From Bacillota bacterium (GTDB lineage: Bacteria > Bacillota > Clostridia > Saccharofermentanales > Fastidiosipilaceae), in assembly GCA_030055235.1 (NCBI GenBank), contig JASGUW010000211.1:1-39238 (forward strand): a stretch of 39,238 bases of DNA. The letters are read 5' to 3'. The stretch's first letter is position 1. Every line of letters starts with the position of its first letter. The notes beneath the pieces were generated by a model. The model saw only the letters and a program-made list of their open reading frames with translations, was not told the DNA's origin and did not search any database. Of the stretch, positions 23,949-33,269 are shown piece after piece. Both the position numbers and the translations under genes were made by a program.

Positions 23949-24821
23949 TCATGTATATAGGAACGTTTTCCACGTATTCATTTCACGCGCGGCCAGACGG
24001 CAGCCGTCCTGGTAGCACTCCTCGAGCTTGGCGCGGTCAGCGGTCGTGCTGCGGATGCGCATCTGCTCCGGACGAACGACAACGGCTCTGCCCTGGGCTT
24101 CCAGACGCTCGATCTCTTCCATCTGCTCGTTGTAACGTTCCCAGCGATGGCGAAGTTTCTCGATCAGCAGAGGTTCGTCACGGAATTTCCGCTCCAGCAG
24201 TCTCTGGATCTTCATCGGCTTTTTTCTATATCCCTTTTCACGTGTCAGAACGATGAAGAACTTTTCATAGCCGTCGCGCTGAGCAATGTCGATCGGGATG
24301 CCGGCTTCTATCCCACCGTCGATAAAGGTCCTGCCGCGAAACTGTGTCCTTGGCATCAAGAGAGGGAGAGTCGACGAACAGCGCACCATCCGCAGCAGAT
24401 CATCGACCGTTTCGATGTCCTCGCGCTTCCAGTAAACGGTTTTACCAGTTTCACAGTCAAACGCGCCTATGCGCAGCTCGGCAGGATTCTCCTGAAAGCG
24501 GGCAAAGTCCAGGGGCAGTGGTCCGCCCGGCAGGGACGCTGCCCCATAGAGATACTCGGCGGCAAAATACCCTTCTCCCCTGAGCCAGTAGCGCATGCCA
24601 ACCACTCCGTCCATGTCGACCAGGTCGACAAAGCTGCGCTTCGCGCGCGCTCTGTCGCGCGACAGGTAGTTGACTGCGTTGCTCGAACCGGCTGAGATGG
24701 CACTGACATAGTTGAAGAAGAGTCCGGATTCGAGCATGACGTCAATGACCCCAGCGGAATGCGCGACACGCATGCCACCACCTTCAAAAATCAGAGCCGT
24801 ATCAAAAATGTTGTTATTCAA
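23949..24821 (-). CDS. Patatin-like phospholipase family protein
   Basis: 290 residues. Ser-Asp dyad hydrolase of the RssA/YjjU type: oxyanion loop FEGGGMR (12-18), nucleophile Ser43 in AISAGSSNAV (the usual GxSxG first Gly is Ala here), and catalytic Asp168 in FIDGGIEAGIP. These enzymes hydrolyse acyl esters of lipids; the substrate is unknown. The C-terminal region (about 205-290) is helical and charged. The start is TTG at 24821, with GAGGAG only 3 nt upstream, which is short; an ATT 12 nt downstream would be better spaced. Monocistronic. Confidence 0.88.
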   Translation of the reverse strand: MNNNIFDTALIFEGGGMRVAHSAGVIDVMLESGLFFNYVSAISAGSSNAVNYLSRDRARAKRSFVDLVDMDGVVGMRYWLRGEGYFAAEYLYGAASLPGGPLPLDFARFQENPAELRIGAFDCETGKTVYWKREDIETVDDLLRMVRCSSTLPLLMPRTQFRGRTFIDGGIEAGIPIDIAQRDGYEKFFIVLTREKGYRKKPMKIQRLLERKFRDEPLLIEKLRHRWERYNEQMEEIERLEAQGRAVVVRPEQMRIRSTTADRAKLEECYQDGCRLAAREMNTWKTFLYT

Positions 24822-25394
24822 AAGCTCCTCGCTTCCTGCTTTTGCCAGAGAAACCTGATGGTCAAAGCGTACAGATCAGTTGTCCTGGTGCAGCCGGGTT
24901 CCATCTCTGGCACAGGGCAATCCCTGTATGCCAACTCAAAGCCAACATATTGACCAGTAGCTTACGACCGTACTCATGATACAGCGAAGTACCGCCACAG
25001 GCATAAGCCCGTAGTCATTCCAGGCAAACTTCACGGTTCTGACATCGGGTGCAAAGTTGCCAACACGACCTGTTTCGTTCTTTGTGTGTACCAGGCAGGG
25101 ACAACAGCTTACCGGCGATAGAGGATCGCTGTAACAACAGCTGTGCAGCATTGGAAAACACTTTTATCCGGCGAACGAACGAATGAAACACAGCTTCCAA
25201 AAGAAGGACAGGAACTCGACTCTGGCTCAAATCGAACGCCAGACTCGGCAAAACCGTGGCATATGGCTCGTCCATCCCCTGCCAAAGCGGATAGCATCAA
25301 CAAAAAAGGAACAAACCTGCTGCCAGATTAGCGCAGCAATGATTCAAGAGCTTTCACATGTTAAAGGCCAGTTTAGATTCAGGAGTTTGAGCTT
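24822..25394. other. Intergenic, no gene supported
   Basis: About 570 bases between the divergently placed patatin and membrane-protein genes. Small frames on both strands overlap each other and show no domain. AGGAG at 25380-25384 is the ribosome binding site of the next gene. Confidence 0.45.
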
Positions 25395-25808
25395 ATGAAA
25401 AAATACAGGGCAGCTGCAACATTGATGATCATACACGGTGGAGTGATGGAACTTGCCGGCGTATTCCTGATCATTTTCACTCAGCTTTTTAGTGACAGGG
25501 GCATTGATACCGGGAAATACTTTTCCTTCAAGCTTCCATATTTTCAGGACAACCTCTACATGATGATCATCATGGGAGTCATCTACGGGGTATTGAGGCT
25601 CATCGGAGCAATAGGTCTGCTCAAAAACAGGATGTGGGGTCTGGCGTTATCGGTGATCAACTGCGTCACCACCATCATTCTGATGATGTTTTTATTGCCG
25701 GCCGGCATCGTGGACGGAATACTTGCCGGGAGCGCTTTGGTCATCATACTGATGCAGTATTTCGGTGACAAAAAAATCGTTAGTGAAGTGCCAGACAGGA
25801 GCACTTAG
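25395..25808 (+). CDS. Small membrane protein, four membrane segments
   Basis: 137 residues. Four hydrophobic helices: ATLMIIHGGVMELAGVFLII (about 8-27), MMIIMGVIYGVLRLIGAIGL (about 56-75), LALSVINCVTTIILMMFLLP (about 84-103) and GILAGSALVIILMQYF (about 109-124). A short charged loop (SDRGIDTGKYFSFK) lies between the first two. CAGGAG is 10 nt before the ATG, a good start signal. I do not recognise the family with certainty; it resembles generic four-helix membrane proteins of Bacillota. It has no operon partner; the next reading is a broken gene. Confidence 0.7.
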   Translation: MKKYRAAATLMIIHGGVMELAGVFLIIFTQLFSDRGIDTGKYFSFKLPYFQDNLYMMIIMGVIYGVLRLIGAIGLLKNRMWGLALSVINCVTTIILMMFLLPAGIVDGILAGSALVIILMQYFGDKKIVSEVPDRST

Positions 25809-25881
25809 ATTTCACTGCTCCAATCTGCCGACGAAAACGTTCAACAATTGATCTCTGGCTCGAAGTTGCCTGTAGTGGCCT

Positions 25882-26347
25882 TCAAATGCCTGGGCCAGAG
25901 ATCAATATTGGGGGAAGGATCTTTACTCAAGGGATATTGCCCGTGTGTTTTACAGAGCGGGCTATATTGAAAATTGGGGACGAGGAATTCAGAAAATACG
26001 CGATGCATGCAAGGCGCATGGCGTAGAAGAGCCTCGAATATATCGTCCATGGCGGAGACATTATGATTAAGTTTAAAGCACTCCAAAGTGCCATTGTGAC
26101 AGATTCCAAAGGGTCAAACCGCCATGGTGGCGGTTTGAATGGCGGTTTGGAAATCGCCATCCATTCAAAGATGATTGAAATAATCAGGAGCAATCCAAAT
26201 ATAACTCAAAAGGAATTGGCTGCTGAAATAGATATTCCATTGAGAACAATACAACGCATGATGAAAGAACTACAAAAACACGGAAAAATAGAGCGCATAG
26301 GCGGCAAACGCTATGGCTATTGGGAAGTTGTTGACTCTGTTGAGTAG
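25882..26347 (+). pseudogene. C-terminal remnant of an AlbA_2/Schlafen-type ATP-binding regulator, frameshifted
   Basis: From 25933 one frame reads DIARVFYRAGYIENWGRGIQ and then KIRDACKAHGVEEPRIYR, the hallmark of the C-terminal part of AlbA_2-domain (divergent AAA-4) proteins. It stops at 26068. Skipping one base (C at 26047) restores HGGDIMIKFKAL in the +1 frame, followed by GGGLNGGLE and a winged-helix NPNITQKELAAEIDIPLRTI, then GYWEVV, the normal end of this family. The N-terminal AlbA_2 domain is missing. The downstream 94-codon piece from ATG 26063 could still be translated as a small wHTH protein. Confidence 0.75.
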
Positions 26348-27016
26348 ACATGCCCAGCCGCTACGCACTGCGCAGCCGCTGGACGGGCACCTTGCGATGA
26401 TAAAAACAGCATCAGCACTGAAGCTAAATACTTTGGGAAACAGAAAAAACAGGTGGAAAGCAACTTAAAACAGAAACTTAAAATTTCTATTACACAAAAT
26501 GAGCTGATGTATATGTTACTCATATTATAGGAGCCTCGAATAATTGATGTGATAGCCGAAACCCTTGCAAACAGCTGCTTTGCGGTATTTCGTTGATCAG
26601 ACTGGCAACGTTTTGGCAACAGCACATGCGTTTTGACTAAAAGCGGACCTATAAAAAGAGCCTCTGAAGTTATAAAACCGATTAACTCTTTTTTCTTGCG
26701 CAACAGGGAGCAACCTTCATTTTTCGCAAACTCCCCTAAATGCCTCGTTAAGGGGATCGCTTATCAATTGATCTGTTGGATGAAAAGAGCGGCTTTTCCA
26801 GCACATATGGCGAAGGTACGGCATATTAGCTTCCGTGCAGACATTATCAGAACTTCCCTGCCGGATCACACGCTCAGGACGAAGAACCCTGTTCAGGCTC
26901 AACAGCAATACCCCGTTCAAAAAGTAACTCTGGATATCATGCAGAGGATCATAAGACTTCGAGCCTCTACTGGTATACACAGCAGCTTAAGAAATAGACT
27001 GGTCCCTTAAGACCAC

Positions 27017-27041
27017 AAGAGTTCTTCTTGAGCTCTTTTTT
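27017..27041 (+). terminator. Intrinsic terminator without an obvious gene
   Basis: AAGAGTTC (27017-27024), loop TTCTT, GAGCTCTT (27030-27037), then TTTT. The 8-bp stem with one G-T pair followed by T residues fits a factor-independent terminator. The gene it served appears lost. Confidence 0.5.
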
Positions 27042-27239
27042 GAGTGTGGCGCGGCAAACTTGAAAGTTTCTGACCTTTTTCCTGGTCAGCTCAGCAAGAA
27101 GCTCCTTCAGACCTGGTTTCAGATCGGATTTCACCCTGTTTCAGACTGGTAGAACGCTCTGGCCAACGAAGATTTTTCATAAAAGGGAATTAGCAAACCG
27201 TTTTGGTGACGGATGAATAATCCGGGTTAATTCAGCTGC

Positions 27240-27273
27240 GGAAACCCACTCCCTTTAGGGGTGGATAGTTGGC
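27240..27273 (+). mobile_element. Orphan right end of an IS200/IS605-family element (candidate)
   Basis: CCACTCCC-TTTA-GGGGTGG followed by ATAGTTG closely resembles the hairpin at the 3' end of many IS200/IS605 elements, where it forms the end of the omega/reRNA region after tnpB. No tnpA or tnpB reading frame is found upstream, so this would be a relic or a solo end. The call rests on resemblance of a short motif. Confidence 0.4.
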
Positions 27274-27702
27274 CAGCGGTCAGCCTTGTGGATGAGATGC
27301 CTGTATTCCATACAAAGCGCGGTAATCTGTTGCCTGTCCAGCATATTCTGAGCCTCCCTGGCCGTCTATTGCCGCAGTGCAGCGGCAGCCGGCCATCCTC
27401 TTCGATTGTTTTTAGCGACGAAACCGGCAGCGACTGTCATTGCCGCAACAAGTGCGTTCAATGGCACCAAGTGCGCTTGGTAAAGGCTTCCCGTTCTGTA
27501 ATCGCCAGATACTTCCGATAAGGCTCGCATACACGATACAGCCTGGCATCAACGGTAGACAGGTTTCGTATCAGCTGCCCTCAAGAGTCCTGCTAAGGAT
27601 CCGTGCTCGACAGTGAACGGATCAGCAGAACAATCGCCAAAAGCACACCATATACATGCAGAAATGTGTTCTCTGTACGATTTTTATTCAGGAAAATAAG
27701 GC

Positions 27703-27730
27703 TTGATAGTCCTGAAAGTCATGCTATGAT
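27703..27730 (+). promoter_or_regulatory. Possible promoter upstream of the beta-helix gene
   Basis: TTGATA (27703-27708) and TATGAT (27725-27730), spacer 16 nt. It is about 350 nt before the start, implying a long leader. The stretch 27731-28076 holds only unsupported minus-strand frames. Confidence 0.35.
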
Positions 27731-28076
27731 TTAGCCAGAACCCGGCAGAAAGTCCGGTATTTCCCGCACCAGCGAAGCATCTCCTTCAATATCTCAAATG
27801 ATACCGTCGTGACACCGGGGATTTCCAGATATCTCAAACAGCATGCAGCCACTTTCATAGCATAAGTCCATCTTTCTGGAGAAACTTTCCGCCAGAAGAT
27901 TCTCAAACACACACAAATATTGGATGCGCAGGCGCAGGCATGCTCCTTCGAAACGGTGATGAAACGGATGTTCAAAGGCTTCGGGACGAAAGTCTTCACT
28001 CAAGTTTTTTCGATTTCAATCCATTGAGAAAGTGAACAGCCGTCAGGGCAAAAGCATGAGAACGGAGGCAATAAGC

Positions 28077-31000
28077 ATGAGACCAAGAATACGCATACTG
28101 GCTATACCGCTGCTAGCTCTGCTGCTTATGATGCTGCTGCCCACGGCAGTGCAGGCTGCGCCGGTAAGCTATATCGACTACGACATAACCACAGATACGG
28201 TCTGGCCTGCAGGTGATTACTATATCTGCTGTGTCGGAAACCGCGAACCCCAAGTCACCAACGGCGCCCACCTCAGGATTGAGAGCGGAGCGAGGGTCTA
28301 TTTCAGCAAACGAACATCAGTCCAGCTTCCCTATACTGAACACGATCCCAAATACCCATACTCGACGATGACCGTGATAAACGGATCACTCAGCGCGGAC
28401 GGCGTGACCTTCACAACCGTCCCGGATACGCCTGCCACGGGAACTGCCTGGCGGGATGCGGGCTGGGCTAAGATCGTTGCTTTTGGTGCGGGAACAGAGG
28501 GGGCGTCGAACCTGTCTTTCAGCAACTGTATCTTTGAGCATGCCAGGGAAACGTACGGCACGGTCGAAGGCATGGAGGCAAACGGAAAAAACAGCGAAGT
28601 CAATATTTATGTTTCCGGCTGCACCTTCCGGGAGCCACAGTGCGATGTTGCTGCCATCTGTTACTACAACGGTTTTAATACCGTCGGGACAGGAAGCCTT
28701 ACGGTTCTAAATTCCACGTTCACCGGATACGACCGCGGCGTCCAGATGCTGAGAAATGGCGATGACGCCGTGAACATCACCGTGTCCGGATGCACCTTCT
28801 CAGGCATCAGCACACGCCCTGTAGAGATAGCCGGCGGGCGAAATGCCACCGTGACGGGCAACACCTTCAATGATTTCGTTGTGGGACAGCATGAATTCCC
28901 GGTTCTGATTTTCGATGCCTATTCGCTAACCACTGATGATCAGACGGTTTTGTTTACCGACAACTGCTTTAATTACGGGAGTGAAGCCAACATCTATCCT
29001 GTAGTCATCGGCGCTGGATGCAGAATAAACGAAAATACGAGCAATCCCAATAACCGCTTTGGCGCTGACTATCCGGCTGCATTCCGCTATATCGTACTGG
29101 TAGCTGACGTGGGCTACGGTGTCTATAGCGCCTACCGTAACGCCGTCTGGGGTGAAGCGGGCATTCCCTATCTTTTGACAAATAGCTGCACCATTACGGC
29201 AGCCGATCAGGAGCAGAAGAGTTCGCTTACGATTAAGCCGGGTGTCACGGTCTGTCTGGGTGACGGTTCGGGCGCTGACGATCTCTATGTGCGGGGAACG
29301 CTTACGGCGATCGGAACGGCAGAAAAGCCCATCACTTTCACCAAAAAAGCCGATGTAGACTGCGGGAATCAGATCACCATAACGCACTATCTCAGAGGCA
29401 GCGTGACCTTGAAGCACTGCATCATGGACGGCTTATACAGAGGCATCGGTATAATCTCTCCAAGCACGTCGGCAGGGCAGATCCTGCTGGAAAACTGCAC
29501 GATACGAAACACTCAGGAATGCGCGGCTCTGAACGGATGCGATCTTGCGCTGAAGAACTGTACATTCACGGGCAAAGGAGTCTCGATAGATTCCGGCAAC
29601 CAGGCCAGAGCCATTCGCATGGAAGGCTGTTCTCTCACGGCAAGCGGGAGTGGCAGTGGGACAGGCATCGTCATTTCGTCCACGAAAGCCGTCACGATTA
29701 AGAACTGCCTGATTTCCGGTTTTCCCGGTTATGGCCTGTTCGTGAGCGCCAACAAATATGCCACTGTCGCCGAAGGCGCGCCGCTGCTGGAGAACTGCAC
29801 CGTCAGCCGCAACGGACATGGAGTGGTCTTCGCATATAGCGCCTCTAGCACGACATATGGTGCGTACATTATTAACAGCATTCTGCACGGAAATTTGGGG
29901 CTCGATCTGGCCAACAGGGCGGGCTGGACCTATTTCGACACACTGTGTGCTTCCAAGATACCGGAAGGCAGTATCGCGTACTCTCTTATCGGCAATGATG
30001 GTTCTTCCCTGGCCTTTGATGGCCAGGGCTATCATAATCACCCCTCTTTAGGCCAAATTCGGCAAGTTGTGCCGGCCTCCTATGCCAATCGTGTGGCCGG
30101 CGATCCGCTGTTTGCCGACGCCGAAAATGGGGACTATCACCTGAAGTCAGCGGAGGGAAGATACAGTGGCGGCTCATGGGTGACGGACACGGTGACCAGC
30201 AACTGCATCAATGCCGGCGATCCGGCGTCTTCCTACGCAAATGAACCCGCTCCCAACGGCGGCCGCATCAACATCGGCTGTTACGGCAACACCGCAGAGG
30301 CCTCCAAGTCGGGAAGACCCAGTCTGTCCTATACCATCAGCCATCCTGACGGCAAGGTAGACGGATATGATGCGTATAGCGTAGCTGCATGCAGCGGTTT
30401 CTCTTCTCCCGTATCCGCAAACGGCAGCTACAGCTTTACCGTCAGCATTGGCAACGCTTTTTATCAAACGGACGCCTTCAGGGTAAAGGCGAACAACATG
30501 GAGCTGACGCCAGACGTTGATACAGGTGTCTATACCATCAGCAACATCACTGCGAATCAGCTTATCACGGTTGAGGGCGTAGCCATAATTTCCGCCCCTG
30601 TCATTACCCAGCAGCCCCAGGACTGCACCATTACGGAAGGCGAGAATGCCGTCTTCAGCGTTGCGGCTACCGGCTTCAACCTCTCATACCTCTGGCAGCG
30701 GAGCACGGATGAAGGAAACAGCTGGCATGGGCTCTACGGAGGGAACAGCAGCAGTTTTGAGCTGGAGGCACCCGGTCTGGAGCATAACGGCCATATGTAC
30801 CGCTGCTCCATAACGAGCAGCGCCCTGAGCGGAATACCCAGATACAATGCCTTGAGCCATGTTGTCACACTCACTGTGACCGCTGAGCCGGAAGTTCCAC
30901 CGCTCGAAATTGCCGTCTTCCGCACCGGCTGGGCGGATAGCTACGAGCCCGGCCAGACAGTCAATCTGGCGGCCAGAGGCGAGGGCGGTACGGCGCCTTA

Positions 31001-31778
31001 CAAATACCAGTTCTACGTTCTGCGCTCGAACGGCAGCCGGGTGAATTTCCGGAAGGATCCTGTCTTTTCAAACATCTACCCCTGGACACCGGTCACGCCT
31101 GACACGTACACCCTGGGCGTGGATGTCCACGACGCAGCAGGGCAGAAAGTGAGCCAGGAGAAGACGATTACGGTGCGCGAAGCGGAAGTTCCGCCGCTCA
31201 TAATTGCCGTTTTCCGTACCGGCTGGGCGGACAGCTACGAGCCTGGCCAGACGATCAATCTGGCAGCCAGAGCTGAGGGCGGCATTGCACCTTACAAATA
31301 CCAGTTCTATGTCGTGCGCTCGAACGGAGTTCGCGGGAATTTCCGGAAGGATCCAGTCTCTGCGAATATCTATCCCTGGACACCGGTCACGCCCGGCACT
31401 TACACCATAGGGGTTGATGTCTACGATGCCAGGGGGCAGAAAGTGAGCCAGGAGAAGACGATCACGGTGCGTGAACCGGAAGCTCCGCCGCTCGAAATTG
31501 CGGTTTTCCGTGCCGGCTGGTCCGATAGCTACGAGGCCGGCCAGACGGTCAATCTGGCGGCCAGAGGCGAGGGCGGTGCGGCGCCTTACAAGTACCAGTT
31601 CTATGTCGTGCGTTCAAACGGCAGCCGGGTGAATTTCCGGAAGAATCCTGTTTCTTCAAACATCTATCCCTGGACACCGGTCACCCCGGACACGTACACC
31701 TTGGGCGTTGATGTCTACGACGCCAGAGGGCAGAAAGTGAGCCAGGAGAAGACGATCACGGTCACAGCGAAACCGTAA
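28077..31778 (+). CDS. Large secreted right-handed beta-helix protein with Ig-like and three C-terminal 98-residue repeats
   Basis: 1233 residues from ATG 28077 (CGGAGG 9 nt upstream; earlier starts at 28032 and 28056 lack one). Signal peptide with cleavage near VQA-AP (residue ~28). Residues about 40-760 show parallel beta-helix repeats (strings such as VNIYVSGCTFREP, LTVLNSTFTGYDRG, VNITVSGCTFSGI, ILLENCTIRNTQ). Then a linker domain, an Ig-like domain (about 841-938, ITQQPQDCTITEGENAVFSV, with YRCSI), and three near-identical 98-residue modules starting at 941, 1039 and 1137 (each PPL(E/I)IAVFR(T/A)GW to KVSQEKTITV), resembling Y_Y_Y-type beta-sandwiches. No sortase motif or membrane anchor. 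Probably an extracellular adhesin or polysaccharide-binding/lyase-like protein; no catalytic residues identified. Confidence 0.85.
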   Translation: MRPRIRILAIPLLALLLMMLLPTAVQAAPVSYIDYDITTDTVWPAGDYYICCVGNREPQVTNGAHLRIESGARVYFSKRTSVQLPYTEHDPKYPYSTMTVINGSLSADGVTFTTVPDTPATGTAWRDAGWAKIVAFGAGTEGASNLSFSNCIFEHARETYGTVEGMEANGKNSEVNIYVSGCTFREPQCDVAAICYYNGFNTVGTGSLTVLNSTFTGYDRGVQMLRNGDDAVNITVSGCTFSGISTRPVEIAGGRNATVTGNTFNDFVVGQHEFPVLIFDAYSLTTDDQTVLFTDNCFNYGSEANIYPVVIGAGCRINENTSNPNNRFGADYPAAFRYIVLVADVGYGVYSAYRNAVWGEAGIPYLLTNSCTITAADQEQKSSLTIKPGVTVCLGDGSGADDLYVRGTLTAIGTAEKPITFTKKADVDCGNQITITHYLRGSVTLKHCIMDGLYRGIGIISPSTSAGQILLENCTIRNTQECAALNGCDLALKNCTFTGKGVSIDSGNQARAIRMEGCSLTASGSGSGTGIVISSTKAVTIKNCLISGFPGYGLFVSANKYATVAEGAPLLENCTVSRNGHGVVFAYSASSTTYGAYIINSILHGNLGLDLANRAGWTYFDTLCASKIPEGSIAYSLIGNDGSSLAFDGQGYHNHPSLGQIRQVVPASYANRVAGDPLFADAENGDYHLKSAEGRYSGGSWVTDTVTSNCINAGDPASSYANEPAPNGGRINIGCYGNTAEASKSGRPSLSYTISHPDGKVDGYDAYSVAACSGFSSPVSANGSYSFTVSIGNAFYQTDAFRVKANNMELTPDVDTGVYTISNITANQLITVEGVAIISAPVITQQPQDCTITEGENAVFSVAATGFNLSYLWQRSTDEGNSWHGLYGGNSSSFELEAPGLEHNGHMYRCSITSSALSGIPRYNALSHVVTLTVTAEPEVPPLEIAVFRTGWADSYEPGQTVNLAARGEGGTAPYKYQFYVLRSNGSRVNFRKDPVFSNIYPWTPVTPDTYTLGVDVHDAAGQKVSQEKTITVREAEVPPLIIAVFRTGWADSYEPGQTINLAARAEGGIAPYKYQFYVVRSNGVRGNFRKDPVSANIYPWTPVTPGTYTIGVDVYDARGQKVSQEKTITVREPEAPPLEIAVFRAGWSDSYEAGQTVNLAARGEGGAAPYKYQFYVVRSNGSRVNFRKNPVSSNIYPWTPVTPDTYTLGVDVYDARGQKVSQEKTITVTAKP

Positions 31779-31807
31779 GCGAAACCGTAAATCTAAAGCA
31801 AACGCCG

Positions 31808-31852
31808 TTAAGGGGGTATAATTTGCAAAAACAGCAGATTATACCCCCTTAA
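31808..31852. promoter_or_regulatory. Perfect 15-bp inverted repeat between two genes
   Basis: TTAAGGGGGTATAAT (31808-31822) and ATTATACCCCCTTAA (31838-31852) are perfectly complementary, separated by 15 nt. It lies 30 nt after the beta-helix stop and 49 nt before the ATPase start. It may terminate the first gene, but there is no T-run; each arm contains a TATAAT in the outgoing direction, so it could instead be a regulatory site. Confidence 0.55.
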
Positions 31853-31900
31853 ACCTGCGATAGGGTACTTCTTCACATAATGAAGGGCTGAGGTGTGCTC

Positions 31901-33133
31901 ATGAGATTATTTAGACGAGAAAACTATCTGAATAAAATACGGGGTTTCTATCACGACGTCGGCATGATTAAGGTAATCACCGGAGTCAGGCGCTGTGGGA
32001 AATCGTGCCTCATGATGACGATTGCAGAGGAGCTCATCGAGCAGGGGATTGCAGCTGAAAACATCGTTTTCATTGACTTAAGAAGACAGGCCTATAAATC
32101 CGTAAGCAGTCCGCAGGCTCTGGAAAAAGCCATAAACGATAAATGCCAGGCTGATGGAGTGAAATATCTTTTCATCGATGAAATTCAAAACGTTCAGGGT
32201 TTTGAAACTGTCCTTGAGGCTTACCGGCTGGAGGGAAACTTTTCTATTTTTATTACCGGTTCAAACTCCTATCTTTTAAGTGGTGAGCTTGTAACTGTCC
32301 TTACCGGCAGATATATAGAATTTCCCATGTTCACACTCACGTTTGAAGAATACCTGGAAATGAAAGTATTCCATGGCAAAGATTTGAGCCCCAGTTTAGT
32401 TGATGAACTGGACAGTTATATTTGGGAAGGTGGTTTTCCCAAAGCCCTGGAATACGATAATCTGAGGGATAAGCGGACCTATGTAAACAGTGTAATACAT
32501 GAAATTTTTGAAAAAGATATCAGGAAGCGGGTAAAAATCCGGAATTATGAAGCTTTTCAAAAAGTACAGACCTATATCATCAATAATTTTGGAGCCACCA
32601 CCAGCATCCGTAACATTCACGAAGAATTTAAAAAGGATGGCCTTAGCATCAGGCGGGAGACTCTGGCCAGATATATACAGATCCTTATAGATGCAAAAAT
32701 CCTGTACGAATGCAGGCGCTTTGATCTGAAATCCCGTCGCTCTGTCAGAGGAGAGCAAAAATATTATCTGGCGGATCTCTCTTTCTATTTTGCGAGCAAT
32801 GTTGACAACAGGATTAACTATGGTCCGGTACTGGAGAATATCGTGTACCAATATGCTGCTTCCCATGGCTATGAGCTGAGTGTCGGCAGAATAGGCAAAC
32901 TGGAATGCGACTTTATCGCCAGAGACATGGACATGAACTATGCCTATATTCAGGTTGCCATGACCATTATGACAAGCAGGGAAGCTGAAGAGAGAGAGTT
33001 TGTTCCGCTGGAACGCATCAGAGACAATTATCCCAAATACCTGCTCACGAGAAACGACCTTCTGCAGCGCAGAAACGGCATTAAGCACCGCAACATTCCA
33101 GATTTTATGAAAAATGGCGAACGCTTTATTTGA
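31901..33133 (+). CDS. ATP-binding protein, AAA_14/DUF4143 family
   Basis: 410 residues from ATG 31901 (GAGGTG 5 nt upstream; GTG 31895 is a weaker alternative). P-loop GVRRCGKSCL (28-37), Walker B LFIDEIQ (90-96), sensor ITGSNSYLLSGE (about 115-126), then the family segment GRYIEFPMFTLTFEEYLEM and WEGGFPKALEY. The C-terminal DUF4143 half includes a wHTH-like region (about 230-270) and a nuclease-like fold end (KLECDFIA). Such ATPases are widespread, often in accessory DNA, and their function is largely unknown; some are linked to toxin-antitoxin-like or mobile contexts. Moderately AT-rich, unlike the core block. Confidence 0.9.
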   Translation: MRLFRRENYLNKIRGFYHDVGMIKVITGVRRCGKSCLMMTIAEELIEQGIAAENIVFIDLRRQAYKSVSSPQALEKAINDKCQADGVKYLFIDEIQNVQGFETVLEAYRLEGNFSIFITGSNSYLLSGELVTVLTGRYIEFPMFTLTFEEYLEMKVFHGKDLSPSLVDELDSYIWEGGFPKALEYDNLRDKRTYVNSVIHEIFEKDIRKRVKIRNYEAFQKVQTYIINNFGATTSIRNIHEEFKKDGLSIRRETLARYIQILIDAKILYECRRFDLKSRRSVRGEQKYYLADLSFYFASNVDNRINYGPVLENIVYQYAASHGYELSVGRIGKLECDFIARDMDMNYAYIQVAMTIMTSREAEEREFVPLERIRDNYPKYLLTRNDLLQRRNGIKHRNIPDFMKNGERFI

Positions 33134-33219
33134 CATATCTCATGCACGTAATTTGATGCATCTCGTTTCCATGATTCTCGTGCGCTGCTCTTTCGCTCCA
33201 TGTGGCAGATGGCAAAAAG

Positions 33220-33257
33220 AAAGCGCCCGCAGGGAAGATGAGTTCGCGGGCTGCTTT
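33220..33257 (-). terminator. Terminator of the SNF2-SWIM operon
   Basis: AAAGC-G-CCCGC (33220-33230) pairs with GCGGG-CT-GCTTT (33246-33257). On the minus strand the stem is followed by CTTTTT, 13 nt after the SWIM stop. On the plus strand GAGTTTT follows, so it may also stop transcripts from the ATPase gene. Confidence 0.7.
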
Positions 33258-33269
33258 GAGTTTTGCACG

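Larger units (their letters stand above)
26348..27702. other. Decayed accessory DNA
   Basis: About 1.35 kb with no intact gene. Overlapping frames of 85-130 codons exist on both strands but have no domain and mixed composition. A terminator-like hairpin (27017-27041) and an IS200/IS605-like end (27240-27273) are listed separately. A minus-strand stretch around 27600-27300 reads coherently in places (a hydrophobic run VYGVLLAIVLLIRSL and then stops), consistent with an eroded membrane-protein gene. Confidence 0.5.

Noticed and set aside
26717..26980. Transposase remnant on the minus strand
   Set aside because: The peptide has a few suggestive stretches but no DDE or HUH motif, and no terminal repeats.
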